A stretch of 27,853 nucleotides of DNA, taken from assembly GCA_964398225.1 (NCBI GenBank), contig CAYNLY010000015.1, positions 1-27,853 on the forward strand, given 5' to 3'. Below are positions 1-8,035 of the stretch, piece after piece. The stretch comes from CAYNLY01 sp964398225. Lineage in GTDB: Bacteria; Pseudomonadota; Zetaproteobacteria; Mariprofundales; Mariprofundaceae. Under the pieces are notes generated by a model. It saw only the letters and a list, made by a program, of their open reading frames with translations, was not told the DNA's origin and searched no databases. Both the position numbers and the translations under genes were made by a program. Positions within the stretch are counted from its first letter, which is position 1. Each line of letters starts with the position of its first letter.

Positions 1-781
1 CCAGAAGTTCGCGGAGTGCTGCGCCGGGATCGGGCCTGCGCATCAAGGATTCGCCGATCAGGAAGGCGCGCACGCCCGCCGCGTTCATCCGCGCGATGTG
101 CTCGCGCGTGAAGATCCCCGATTCGGTGACGACGATCCGGTCCTCGGGAATCTCCGGCAGCAGCGACAGGGTGGTCTCGAGCGAGACCGAGAAGTCGTGC
201 AGGTTACGGTTGTTGATGCCGATCAGGCGCGTGCCGAGCTTCAGCGCGCGCTCCAGCTCCCGCCGGTTGTGCACCTCGGGCAGCACGGCAAGCCCCTGCT
301 CGCGCGCCGCGGCGGCGAGATCCGCGGCCAGCGCATCGTCGATCATCGCCAGGATCAAGAGGATCGCATCGGCGCCGATCGCGCGCGCCTCGATCACCTG
401 ATACGGATCGAGCATGAAATCCTTGCGCAGAATCGGCAGCGCGACGGCCTCGCGGATCGCCGAAAGATACGCATCGGAGCCCTGAAAGAAGCGCTCGTCG
501 GTGAGCACGGAAAGGCAGGCAGCACCCCCGGCCTCGTAGGATGCGGCAATCGCCACCGGATCGAAATCCGCACGGATCACGCCCTTCGACGGGCTCGCCT
601 TCTTGACCTCGGCGATCACCGCGTTGGTTCCGGCCTCGACCCTGCGCGCGATGGCGCCCGCGAAGTCCTTTGGCCGCAGGTTTGCCGCGCGCGCCAGCAG
701 CTCGGCTTCCGGAATCTTTTTCTTGCGCCCGGCCACCCAGCCGCGCTTGTACGCGGCGATCTCCTCCAGAATCGAACTCAT
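1..781 (-). CDS. trpC: Indole-3-glycerol phosphate synthase (3' end cut by window)
   Basis: TrpC closes the indole ring of CdRP to give indole-3-glycerol phosphate, the fourth step from chorismate to tryptophan, in the cytoplasm. About 260 codons are visible from ATG 779-781 and the frame is open to the window edge. The family is about 255-275 residues, so only a few C-terminal residues can be missing. The (beta/alpha)8 signature VIAEVKKASPSKG is at residues 55-67, with the phosphate and catalytic lysines, PILRKDFMLDPYQ is near residues 115-127, and GINNRNL and VTESGI motifs follow. It is the last visible gene of trpEGDC. Normally trpC abuts trpD; here 487 bp carrying a GxxExxY cassette separate them, and the left inverted repeat of that cassette starts only 9 bp from this ATG. 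No convincing Shine-Dalgarno sequence remains upstream, so translation may be weaker than in an intact operon. Confidence 0.95.
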   Translation of the reverse strand, partial: MSSILEEIAAYKRGWVAGRKKKIPEAELLARAANLRPKDFAGAIARRVEAGTNAVIAEVKKASPSKGVIRADFDPVAIAASYEAGGAACLSVLTDERFFQGSDAYLSAIREAVALPILRKDFMLDPYQVIEARAIGADAILLILAMIDDALAADLAAAAREQGLAVLPEVHNRRELERALKLGTRLIGINNRNLHDFSVSLETTLSLLPEIPEDRIVVTESGIFTREHIARMNAAGVRAFLIGESLMRRPDPGAALRELL

Positions 782-789
782 CGGTCCGA

Positions 790-817
790 ACCGCGGAGTA
801 CGCGGAGTTTCGCAGAG
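790..817. repeat. Left inverted repeat of the GxxExxY cassette
   Basis: The plus strand reads ACCGCrGAGwACGCrGAG followed by TTyCGCAGAG, a motif with an internal 9-10 nt CGCAGAG periodicity. It matches the reverse complement of 1234-1261 at 24 of 28 positions. The two copies point inwards and bracket most of the GxxExxY gene. Confidence 0.8.
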
Positions 818-861
818 TGAGGGCAGGCAAAGTGCATCATGACAGCTGCTCCGGCAGAGAT

Positions 862-1269
862 TTACAGATTGAGGACCATGCGTTTGATGCCGTCCTTGAG
901 GGATCGAACGTTGAAATTGATCAACAGGCCGATCCGCTTGTTGGCCAGCTTCAGGTAGGTGAGAAGTTGCGCCTGATGGATCGGCAACAAGGCATCCACC
1001 GCCTTGATTTCGACAATGAGGCGATTTTCCACGAGCAGGTCGATGCGAAACCCCGCGTCGATTTCCAGGCCGTCGTAAACGATTGGAACGGAAACCTGCC
1101 TGGCTACCGTCACTCCCTGTTTGCCAAGCTCGTAGGCGAGGCAATGCTCATAAGCCGATTCCAGCAGTCCGGGGCCGAGCGCGGAGTGCACCCGATATGC
1201 CGCATCGAGAACCTGCTGACTCAATTGATTCAGCTCTGCGGAACTCTGCGTTCTCTGCGGTGAATCCAT
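862..1269 (-). CDS. GxxExxY protein (PD-(D/E)XK-like fold) inserted in the trp operon
   Basis: This 135-residue protein belongs to the GxxExxY family, named for the motif seen here as GLLESAY at residues 34-40 within LGPGLLESAYEHCLAYEL. The family is predicted to have a PD-(D/E)XK nuclease-like fold. Candidate core residues are D77 (FRIDLLVE) and E87/K89 (LIVEIKAVD). Its substrate and biological role are not established. ATG 1267-1269 overlaps the trpD stop by one base (TGATG), so it is probably translated by coupling and carried on the trp mRNA. Its first codons (MDSPQRTQSSAEL) are written by the right inverted repeat, which suggests the N-terminus is repeat-derived; the folded domain begins near residue 14. 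It has no evident link to tryptophan synthesis and looks like a passenger. Confidence 0.85.
   Translation of the reverse strand: MDSPQRTQSSAELNQLSQQVLDAAYRVHSALGPGLLESAYEHCLAYELGKQGVTVARQVSVPIVYDGLEIDAGFRIDLLVENRLIVEIKAVDALLPIHQAQLLTYLKLANKRIGLLINFNVRSLKDGIKRMVLNL
1234..1261. repeat. Right inverted repeat of the GxxExxY cassette
   Basis: Read on the minus strand this gives ACCGCAGAGAACGCAGAG then TTCCGCAGAG. It matches 790-817 on the plus strand at 24 of 28 positions. It lies inside the 5' coding part of the GxxExxY gene, just after its ATG at 1269. Confidence 0.8.
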
Positions 1270-2294
1270 CAGGCCGTTTGCGAGAAGCGTACGAGTTCGT
1301 CGAGTTTTTTTCGGGCTTTGCCGGAGTCGATCGCCTCGGCGGCAAGCTTCAGCCCCTCGGGGATGCCGGAGGCGCGGCCGGCCACCCAGAGGGCCGCGGC
1401 GGCGTTCAGCAGCACGATGTCGCGGCCCGCGCCGGTCTGGCCGGCGAGGATGTGGCGGATGATTGCCGCGTTGTGCTCGGGATCGCCGCCAGCCAGGGCT
1501 TCCGGCGCGGCAAGCGGGATGCCGAAGGCGGACGGATCGATCTCGAAGCGCTCGCCCGCACGGCCGTCCTCGACGAGGACCGCGTCGGTGACGTCGGTCG
1601 TCGTGATCTCGTCCAGTCCGTCGCGGCCGTGAACGACGAGCGCGCGCGCACAGCCCAGTCCGGCGAGCGCTCCGGCCACGAGCTCCAGCTTGTCCCCGGC
1701 ATAGACGCCGAGCACCTGGTATTCGGCGCCCGCGGGGTTGGTCAGCGGCCCGAGCAGGTTGAACACGGTGCGCACGCCGAGTTCGCGGCGCACGGGGCCT
1801 GCGTGCTTCATCGCCGGATGCAGCTTCTGGGCGAACAGAAAGCCGATGCCGACCTCGTCGATGCAGCGGGCGACCTTTTCGGGCGCCAGATCAAGGTTCA
1901 CGCCCAGCGCCTCGAGCACGTCGGCCGCGCCCGATTTCGACGACATCGCGCGGTTGCCGTGCTTGGCCACCGGCACGCCGCATGCGGCGACGACGAAGGA
2001 CACGGTCGTCGAGATGTTGAAGGTTTTCGCACCGTCGCCGCCGGTGCCGCAGGTGTCGATGAGGCCCGTGGACTTCGGCCGGATGCGCGTGGCCGCCTGC
2101 CGCATCGCGCGCGCGGCCGCCGCGACGATCTCGGGCGTTTCGCCCCGGATCGAAAGCCCGAGCAGCACCGCGCCGATCTGACCCGGGGTCGCCTCGCCGC
2201 TCATGATCGCGTCGAACACCTGGCCGGCCAGCCGTCCGTCCACCGGCTCGCCCGCCTGCAGCCTGCGGATCATCGAACGCACCGCCTCGCTCAT
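1269..2294 (-). CDS. trpD: Anthranilate phosphoribosyltransferase
   Basis: TrpD transfers the phosphoribosyl group of PRPP to anthranilate, the second committed step of tryptophan synthesis. The 341-residue length is typical. The PRPP/Mg site GTGGD is at residues 83-87 in DTCGTGGDGAKTFNIST, and the anthranilate-site motif KHGNRAMSSKSGAADVLEALG starts at residue 111. Start ATG 2292-2294 is separated from the trpG stop by a single base, so translational coupling is likely. The C-terminus (DELVRFSQTA) is intact, and the stop shares one base with the following GxxExxY start, so the cassette did not truncate the enzyme. Confidence 0.97.
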   Translation of the reverse strand: MSEAVRSMIRRLQAGEPVDGRLAGQVFDAIMSGEATPGQIGAVLLGLSIRGETPEIVAAAARAMRQAATRIRPKSTGLIDTCGTGGDGAKTFNISTTVSFVVAACGVPVAKHGNRAMSSKSGAADVLEALGVNLDLAPEKVARCIDEVGIGFLFAQKLHPAMKHAGPVRRELGVRTVFNLLGPLTNPAGAEYQVLGVYAGDKLELVAGALAGLGCARALVVHGRDGLDEITTTDVTDAVLVEDGRAGERFEIDPSAFGIPLAAPEALAGGDPEHNAAIIRHILAGQTGAGRDIVLLNAAAALWVAGRASGIPEGLKLAAEAIDSGKARKKLDELVRFSQTA

Positions 2295-2295
2295 C

Positions 2296-2865
2296 TCACC
2301 CTCCCAGATTCAGAAAGTTGCGCAGCAGCTCGTGCCCGTGCTCGGTCAGGATCGACTCGGGATGGAACTGCACGCCGAAGGTCGGATGGCGGACATGCGC
2401 AAGCCCCATCAGCTCGCCCGCCTCGGTCCAGGCCGTTCGCACCAGCCCTTCCGGCAGCGGCTCGGGCACGATCAGCGAATGATAGCGCGTGGCCGTGAAC
2501 GGCGACGGAATGCCGGCGAAGATGCCGCTGCCGTCGTGATGGATCCGGCTCGTCTTGCCGTGCATCAGCCTCGATGCCCGCTCAATGCGTCCGCCGAAGG
2601 CCGCCGCGATCGACTGATGCCCCAGGCAGACGCCGAGAATCGGAACGCGACCGGAAAAACGCTTCACGAGCTCGACCGAGATGCCGGCCTCGTTCGGCGT
2701 GCACGGGCCCGGCGAGATCAGAATGCGCGCAGGCTTCATCCGCTCGATTTCGTCGAGCGTGATCCGGTCGTTGCGCACGACCTTCGGCTCATCGCCCAGT
2801 TCGCCCAGATACTGGACGAGGTTGAAGGTGAAGGAATCGTAGTTGTCGATGACCAGCGTGCTCAT
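2296..2865 (-). CDS. trpG: Anthranilate synthase glutamine amidotransferase component
   Basis: TrpG hydrolyses glutamine and channels ammonia to TrpE for anthranilate formation. It is a 189-residue class I amidotransferase. The nucleophile elbow GVCLGHQS places Cys80, and the other triad residues are His168 and Glu170 in FHPES. The oxyanion-hole motif PGPCTPNEAG is near residues 52-61. ATG 2863-2865 was chosen because it overlaps the trpE stop as ATGA, because AAAGGGG precedes it, and because MSTLVIDNYDSFTFNLVQYLG is the usual N-terminus; an upstream in-frame extension reads through the trpE coding sequence and is not needed. In some relatives this subunit also serves p-aminobenzoate synthase. 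Confidence 0.96.
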   Translation of the reverse strand: MSTLVIDNYDSFTFNLVQYLGELGDEPKVVRNDRITLDEIERMKPARILISPGPCTPNEAGISVELVKRFSGRVPILGVCLGHQSIAAAFGGRIERASRLMHGKTSRIHHDGSGIFAGIPSPFTATRYHSLIVPEPLPEGLVRTAWTEAGELMGLAHVRHPTFGVQFHPESILTEHGHELLRNFLNLGG

Positions 2866-4292
2866 GCATCGGCCCCTTTCGCGCCGGCCCGGGCAAGCTC
2901 GACCGCGCGGAACATCGCCATCGCCTTGTTCACGCATTCCTGCTGCTCGCGCTCCGGAATCGAGTCGGCGACGATGCCGGCGCCGGCCTGCACCCGGATG
3001 CGGCCTTGCGATGCGATCGCGGTGCGGATCGCGATCGCGGTGTCCATCCGCGCCCCGCCGAAGGAAAGATAGCCGACCGCGCCGGCATAGGCGCCGCGCG
3101 GTTCGGGCTCGAGCTCCTCGATGATCTGCATCGCGCGGACCTTCGGCGCGCCGGACACGGTGCCGGCGGGAAAGGTCGCGGCGAACAGATCGAGGGCGTC
3201 CACGTCCTCGGTCAGTTCGCCCTCGACCTGGGAGACGATGTGCATCACGTGCGAATAGCGCTCGATGACCATCGACTCGGTCAGACGCACGCTGCCGTAG
3301 CGGCAGACGCGGCCGAGGTCGTTGCGGCCCAGGTCCACGAGCATCACATGCTCGGCGCGTTCCTTTTCGTCGGCGAGAAGCTCGGCCTCGAGCCGCAGGT
3401 CCTCCTCGGATGTGGCGCCCCGCGGGCGGGTGCCCGCGATCGGCCGCACGATCGCGCGGCTTCCTTCCTTGCGCACGAGGATCTCGGGGGAGGAACCGAT
3501 CAGCGTCGTCTCCCCGATGCGCAGATGGAACAGATAGGGCGATGGGTTGATGTGCCGGACCGCGCGATAGACCGAGAGGGTGTCGCAGTCAAGCTTTGAG
3601 GAAAAGCGCTGCGAGAGCACGACCTGGAAGATGTCGCCGGCATGGATGTATTCGCGGGCGCGCTCGACCATTGCCATGTACTGCTCCGGCTCAAGGTGCG
3701 CGGCCGGCCGGTGGCCGGGCTCGGGCGCGCGATCCAGCACGAGCGGACGGGGGCGGATGGCCTCGTTCAGGCGCCGCTCCATCGCATCGAGCGCCGCGCG
3801 GGCCTCGCCGGGGGCTTCGTCCGACTCCAGCGCGCACAGGTGCATCGCGCCGGTGAGGTTGTCGAAGACGATGAAGCGGTCGATCAGCATGAAGGCCGCC
3901 ACGGGCTCGTCGCTTGCGGCGCGCGCGGGCACCGCGGGCTCGAAGCGCCGGACGATGTCCCAGCCGAACCAGCCGACCGCGCCGCCGGTGAACGGCAGCT
4001 CGCGTTCGCATTCGGGCGCCGCCGCGGCGAGGACCGTCTCCCGCAGCCATGCCTCGATCGGCTGCTCCCGCATCTCCTTGCGGCCGTCGCGATGGGCAAG
4101 CGAAAGCCTGCCGTCCTGCTCGATCGCGGTGACGCGGGGGGAAAAGCCGATGATGCTGTAGCGCCCCCAGTGCTCGCCACCCTCGGCGCTTTCGAACAGG
4201 AAGCCGTCACCGCCGCTCTGTTCGAACGCGGCATGGACCGACAGCGGCGTGTCGCAGTCGGCCGAACGCGTGCGCACGACAAGCCGGCTCAT
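2862..4292 (-). CDS. trpE: Anthranilate synthase component I
   Basis: TrpE makes anthranilate from chorismate with ammonia supplied by TrpG. From ATG 4290-4292 the product is 476 residues, normal for the stand-alone subunit. The feedback-inhibition motif is present as LFES (residues 32-35) in FLFESAEGGEHWGRYSIIG, so tryptophan inhibition is expected. The C-terminal chorismate-binding domain has IGSSPEILV, IAGTRPRG, HVMLVDLGRNDLGRV and GAPKVRAMQIIEELEP. The frame is open upstream to 4445, but that extension reads antisense through the tRNA-Ala gene, so the ATG at 4292 is preferred. Only 53 bp separate this start from the divergent tRNA, which leaves little room for a trpL-type leader and attenuator. 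No strong promoter could be picked for this strand. Confidence 0.96.
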   Translation of the reverse strand: MSRLVVRTRSADCDTPLSVHAAFEQSGGDGFLFESAEGGEHWGRYSIIGFSPRVTAIEQDGRLSLAHRDGRKEMREQPIEAWLRETVLAAAAPECERELPFTGGAVGWFGWDIVRRFEPAVPARAASDEPVAAFMLIDRFIVFDNLTGAMHLCALESDEAPGEARAALDAMERRLNEAIRPRPLVLDRAPEPGHRPAAHLEPEQYMAMVERAREYIHAGDIFQVVLSQRFSSKLDCDTLSVYRAVRHINPSPYLFHLRIGETTLIGSSPEILVRKEGSRAIVRPIAGTRPRGATSEEDLRLEAELLADEKERAEHVMLVDLGRNDLGRVCRYGSVRLTESMVIERYSHVMHIVSQVEGELTEDVDALDLFAATFPAGTVSGAPKVRAMQIIEELEPEPRGAYAGAVGYLSFGGARMDTAIAIRTAIASQGRIRVQAGAGIVADSIPEREQQECVNKAMAMFRAVELARAGAKGADA

Positions 4293-4305
4293 GCCCGCCC
4301 CCCGG

Positions 4306-4334
4306 TTGACAGCCGGCGGCCACCGCGCTTTACT
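4306..4334 (+). promoter_or_regulatory. Sigma-70 promoter of tRNA-Ala
   Basis: A perfect -35 box TTGACA lies at 4306-4311, followed by a 17-bp spacer and the -10-like TTTACT at 4329-4334. This predicts a transcript start about 5 nt before the mature tRNA 5' end at 4346. Confidence 0.65.
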
Positions 4335-4345
4335 TCGCCGCCTTC

Positions 4346-4421
<76 letters not shown>

Positions 4422-4429
4422 GATCCGGA

Positions 4430-4456
4430 ACCGGGTGCGCCGCACCCGGTTTTTTT
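4430..4456 (+). terminator. Intrinsic terminator of the tRNA-Ala unit
   Basis: ACCGGGTG (4430-4437) pairs with CACCCGGT (4443-4450) around a 5-nt loop, followed immediately by seven T. On the minus strand no U-run follows, so it acts in one direction only. It would shield ppiD from antisense read-through. Confidence 0.9.
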
Positions 4457-4488
4457 GTGCCCGGGGCGCGCCGGATCAGGAGCACTCA

Positions 4489-6402
4489 TCAGAAGCGCTC
4501 AAGCTGGCGCTCGTGAATTTCGACATCATGCCGGCTGCGAACCGAGGCCATCCAGCGCGCAAAACGGACCGCGCCGCGCGCCTTGCGCTCCTCCGCTTCG
4601 ATCGAGGCGCGCTTGTCCTCGAACTCCTTGTCGCTCGGCGCGATGACCTCGCGCACGCGCACGAGCGCGTAGCCCTGCGGCACTTCCTGAACCGCATCGA
4701 GCCAGCCGCCCGGCGCGGCCTGGAAGGCCGCGGCCAGCACGTCGGCGGTCAGCCAGCTGCTGGCATCGCCGCTGCCATCGGCGCGCACGGGCTTGGACAC
4801 GTGGCCGGCGAGCCCCGTGGCTTGCGCGAGCCGGTCGAGCGGGCGATCGTCGGCCTGGGTTTTGAGGATTTCCTCGGCCTTCGCGCGCGCAAGCTCCCGC
4901 GCCTTTGCGCGCTTCGCATCCTCGCGGACCCGGTCCACGACCTGGTCGAGCGGCTGAACGGCCGGCTCGGTGCGCCGCAGGACTTCGAAGGCGACGAAGT
5001 GGCCGGATTCGGTCTCATAGATCTCGACCGGATCGCCCGGCCGGGCCGCGAACACTCTGGAGAGCAGGCCGGCGTCGGCCAGCTTCGGTTCGAGCAGCGC
5101 CTGCTTGCGGCTGATCGGGCCGAGATGCTCGGTTTCCAGGTTCAGCGATTTCGCGGCCGCTTCAAGGGAGCCCTCGCGACCGAGCGCGTCGTCCAGATCC
5201 TCGCTCAGGCGGTAGGCCTCGTCGGCCGCCTTCTCAGCGCGCAGCTTGCGCGCGATCTCCTCGCGGACCTCTTCGAGCGGGCGCACGCCTTGCGCGCGGA
5301 TGCCGGTCAGCTTGATCAGGTGGAAGCCGAACGGCGTTTCGATCGGGCCCTTCACCTCGCCTTCCTTCATCGAGAACACGGCCTCGTCAAAGGCGGGGAC
5401 CATCACCCCCTGGCGAAACCAGCCCAGATCGCCGCCCTGCTCGGCGGTGACGTCGTCGGAAAACTCCTTGGCGAGCTTGGCGAAGTCCTCGCCCTTTTGA
5501 ATGCGCGCGAGCAGCGCCTCGGCCTTCGCGCGCGCCTTGTTCCGGGTTTTCTCGTCCGCGTTCTCCGGCACCCGGATCAGGATGTGGCTTGCCCGGCGTT
5601 CCTCGGGCTGAACGAACGCGTCGCGGTGTTCGTCGTAGTAGGCCCGGATCGCGTCCTCGCCGATCTCGATGTCGGCCGCAAGCCTCGCCGGATCGATGTC
5701 CACGAGCGCGAGCTCGACCTTGAGCGGTGCGCGGTATTGATCCTTGTGCGCCTCGTACCAGGCGCGGATCGCGTCCGTGTCGGGCTCGGCCTGCTTTTCA
5801 AAGGCCTCGGGATCGACGATCAGCGCCTCGATCACACGCTGCTCGTATTCCCGCCGGAAGCGCTCGCGCACGTCGGCGTCGAGCACGATCGCCGAGTCGG
5901 TGACGGTTCGTTGCAGCGTGTCCACGAGCATGTCGAGCCGGAGCGCGGCCTCGTAGTCGCGCGGGGTGCGGTAGCCCATGTTCCGGGTCAGGATGTGGTA
6001 GCGCTGGGGGTCGAAGCCCTGCGCGGACTGGAAGGCCGGATTGGCGCGCACGCTGGCCACGATCGCCGCCTCCGGCACGGCCAGGCCCAGGCGCTCGGCC
6101 TCGGCAAGCATCAGCCGGCGGTTGATCAGAATCTGGAGCGTCGTGTCCTTGACGTTGAGCTTCTCCAGCATCTCCTTGGAGAACTGCTTGCCCAGCATCG
6201 AGCGGTAGGCGTTGACCTGACGCTCGTAGGCCTGCGCGAACTCGACGTCGGTGATCGGCGCACCGTCCACCTCGGCGACCGTTTCGACATGGCTGCCCAG
6301 GAAGTAGTCGCCCACGCCCCAGAGAATGAACGACAGGGCGATGCCGCCCAGGATGGCCTTGGCGATCCAGGACTGAGCCTGGCTGCGCATCGATTCGAGC
6401 AT
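4489..6402 (-). CDS. ppiD: PpiD-like membrane-anchored periplasmic foldase (SurA_N/PPIC)
   Basis: The 637-residue protein has the PpiD architecture: a short cytoplasmic N-terminus, one membrane anchor (about residues 13-33, AKAILGGIALSFILWGVGDY), a SurA_N-like chaperone region (about 38-190), one parvulin PPIC domain (about 267-365, from RRASHILIRVPE to GFHLIKLTG) and a second, weaker PPIC-like C-terminal region. PpiD proteins are anchored in the inner membrane near SecYEG and act as periplasmic chaperones for outer-membrane and secreted proteins. Length agrees with the family (about 620-650). Start ATG 6400-6402 is the only one that leaves the anchor intact. ppiD just upstream of trpE is an order expected in Alphaproteobacteria; here a tRNA gene on the other strand separates them. 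Confidence 0.93.
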   Translation of the reverse strand: MLESMRSQAQSWIAKAILGGIALSFILWGVGDYFLGSHVETVAEVDGAPITDVEFAQAYERQVNAYRSMLGKQFSKEMLEKLNVKDTTLQILINRRLMLAEAERLGLAVPEAAIVASVRANPAFQSAQGFDPQRYHILTRNMGYRTPRDYEAALRLDMLVDTLQRTVTDSAIVLDADVRERFRREYEQRVIEALIVDPEAFEKQAEPDTDAIRAWYEAHKDQYRAPLKVELALVDIDPARLAADIEIGEDAIRAYYDEHRDAFVQPEERRASHILIRVPENADEKTRNKARAKAEALLARIQKGEDFAKLAKEFSDDVTAEQGGDLGWFRQGVMVPAFDEAVFSMKEGEVKGPIETPFGFHLIKLTGIRAQGVRPLEEVREEIARKLRAEKAADEAYRLSEDLDDALGREGSLEAAAKSLNLETEHLGPISRKQALLEPKLADAGLLSRVFAARPGDPVEIYETESGHFVAFEVLRRTEPAVQPLDQVVDRVREDAKRAKARELARAKAEEILKTQADDRPLDRLAQATGLAGHVSKPVRADGSGDASSWLTADVLAAAFQAAPGGWLDAVQEVPQGYALVRVREVIAPSDKEFEDKRASIEAEERKARGAVRFARWMASVRSRHDVEIHERQLERF

Positions 6403-6511
6403 GATTCCGTCCCCGATCCGGATGCCGGGGAGCCCCCGAACACCCCGTTTTTTGCGGAAAGCGGGACGCTACTTGAGCCCATCCGGACCTGCAAGGCAGG
6501 GCCATTGGCGC

Positions 6512-6539
6512 TTGTGTTTTCCCGCCGTCGGCCTATAAC
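6512..6539 (+). promoter_or_regulatory. Promoter of the MCE lipid-transport operon
   Basis: A good -10 box TATAAC lies at 6534-6539, with a weak -35 TTGTGT at 6512-6517 and a 16-bp spacer. The predicted start point is near 6546, which argues for ATG 6558, with GGAGTGGAG ahead of it, as the translation start of the first gene. Confidence 0.5.
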
Positions 6540-6557
6540 ACCGATATGGAGTGGAGC

Positions 6558-7364
6558 ATGCGCCTGTGGCTGGGGATGAACATGCGCGCCGAGCGTCTCG
6601 GCGCGGCCGTGATCCGGGTTGCCCGCGAGGCGCAGAGGCTCGGGAAGCTGGCCGCGGACGTGGCCCGCGCGGGGCTGTCGCTCAAGTGGCTCCGGCGGCC
6701 TGCGGTGATGAACGTGCTCATCCGCCAGATCTATTTCACCGGAGTTCAGGGGCTGGTCTGGGTGGTGCTCGTCGCGCTGTTCGCCGGCACGCTCGCCGTG
6801 TACAACATCGTGGTCTTTGCCAAGGGGCTCGAGGATCTGTCGCTGATCGGGCGCATGGTTTCCGGCCTGCTCGTCACCGAAGCCGCGCCGCTGTTCGTCG
6901 CGATCTTTCTGCTCGCGCGTTCCGGCGTGGCCGTCGTCACCGAGATCGGGTCGATGCATGTCCGGGGCGAGGAGATGGTGCTCCGCAGCCTTGGTATTGA
7001 TCCTGCGGAATACCTCTATCTGCCGCGCGTGCTCGCTTTCGGCCTGTGCGGGCTGATTCTCACCTTCGTGTTCGTCATGCTGGCGATCTGGGTGGGGGGG
7101 CTTGCGGTGGCGTTCAGCTACGAGCTGAACTTCATCGACTTCCTCGTCGAGGTTCGGCGCGGCACGAGCCTGGACGAGCTGCTCGTGCTGGTGGCCAAGG
7201 GGCTCGGCTATCCGGTGCTGTCGGCGCTGATGCTGATCGGTCAGGGGGCGCTCGTCGGCCGCGATCCGAACATGATTCCGGTGCGGGCAACCCAGGGCGT
7301 GCTGGGCTCGCTGATGCTGGTCGTGGCGGCGGATGCCCTCGGCGTGTTCATTGGAGGCCTTTGA
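6558..7364 (+). CDS. MlaE/YrbE-family permease of an MCE lipid transporter
   Basis: The 268-residue polytopic inner-membrane protein carries the MlaE signature. The segment from TEAAPLFVAIFLLARSGVAV through VTEIGSMHVRGEEMVLRSLG to IDPAEYLYLPRVLA corresponds to the conserved MlaE core around the E-G-T-M-x-V and DP-x-x-Y-L-x-x-PR motifs. Five or so hydrophobic helices follow an amphipathic N-terminal region. In MlaFEDB-type complexes two MlaE subunits form the membrane path for phospholipids and bind the MCE ring on the periplasmic side. ATG 6558 is preferred over 6546 because GGAGTGGAG precedes it and the -10 box ends at 6539. The stop overlaps the next gene's ATG (TGATG). It is the first gene of the operon. 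Confidence 0.92.
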   Translation: MRLWLGMNMRAERLGAAVIRVAREAQRLGKLAADVARAGLSLKWLRRPAVMNVLIRQIYFTGVQGLVWVVLVALFAGTLAVYNIVVFAKGLEDLSLIGRMVSGLLVTEAAPLFVAIFLLARSGVAVVTEIGSMHVRGEEMVLRSLGIDPAEYLYLPRVLAFGLCGLILTFVFVMLAIWVGGLAVAFSYELNFIDFLVEVRRGTSLDELLVLVAKGLGYPVLSALMLIGQGALVGRDPNMIPVRATQGVLGSLMLVVAADALGVFIGGL

Positions 7365-8035
7365 TGGCTGCGCGGCTGATCTGGCGGGGGCTCGTGATGC
7401 ACGGCTCAGCGATTCCGGACGGCTACGTGGCCCCCGATCATCACGTGCGCCTGGTCCTGGGCGAACGGCAGCAGTATGCGTTTCTCGAGCATGTGTTTGC
7501 GCCCGCCGAGCACCGCGAAGGGGAGTGGCGGATGTGGCTGGAAACGGCCGAGGCAAGCTACCGCGCGGGTTCCGACGAGTTCTTCCGCCGGGTTGGAAGC
7601 CTGATCCGGCATCGGGGGCTTCTGGCCAACCTGAGCATACGGGAAAACCTCCTGCTGCCCTTTCTGTACTGGAACGACGAGGACCGGCTGGCCATGGCCG
7701 CGGCCGAAGTGGAGGAGGTGGCCGAGTGGCTGGGGCTCAGGGACGTTCTCGACCAGCGGGCGGGCGAACGCTCGTCCTACACGCATGCGCTGGTCAGCCT
7801 CGGCCGCTGCATGCTTGCCCGGCCCGAGGTCATCATCGCCCAGGAGGTCCATGTCGGAATGCCTCCGGACCGGCTGGCGAGGTTTGCGAAGCTTGCACTC
7901 GAGGCCGTGGACGCGCTCGGTGCCGGGGTGCTGTATCTGACCGGCAGCCCGCACGAAGGCTCGGGGATCGGGTTCGCCGAGACGTTGACCGTGAAGCCCC
8001 GGGATGAAAAGCTTGCTTCCGAGGAGGCCGGGTGA
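7364..8035 (+). CDS. MlaF-like ABC subunit without nucleotide-binding motifs (pseudo-ATPase)
   Basis: The 223-residue protein sits where MlaF, the ATPase of MCE transporters, belongs, and can be aligned to MlaF by eye: RVGSLIRHRGLLANLSIRE (77-95) matches the Q-loop/structurally diverse region, SLGRCMLARPEVIIAQEV (145-162) matches the segment from signature helix to Walker B. Every functional motif is gone. The Walker A position reads LGERQQYAF (32-40) with no GxxGxGK[ST]. The Q-loop Gln is Arg82. The LSGG position reads RSSYTH (136-141). The Walker B Asp is Gln160, although Glu161 remains, and the H-loop His is absent (LTGSP, 192-196). The frame is intact, with GGAGG and coupled start and stop codons, so this is unlikely to be a decaying gene. 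It probably keeps a structural role at the permease coupling helices. Confidence 0.8.
   Translation: MAARLIWRGLVMHGSAIPDGYVAPDHHVRLVLGERQQYAFLEHVFAPAEHREGEWRMWLETAEASYRAGSDEFFRRVGSLIRHRGLLANLSIRENLLLPFLYWNDEDRLAMAAAEVEEVAEWLGLRDVLDQRAGERSSYTHALVSLGRCMLARPEVIIAQEVHVGMPPDRLARFAKLALEAVDALGAGVLYLTGSPHEGSGIGFAETLTVKPRDEKLASEEAG

Noticed and set aside
790..1261. A complete insertion sequence with a transposase
   Set aside because: Only the GxxExxY gene lies between the repeats. No transposase or recombinase motif is present, so if mobile it would need help in trans.
7364..8035. The MlaF-like gene as a pseudogene
   Set aside because: The frame is intact, has a ribosome binding site, and is coupled at both ends. 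Motif loss without frame loss points to a retained pseudo-enzyme.
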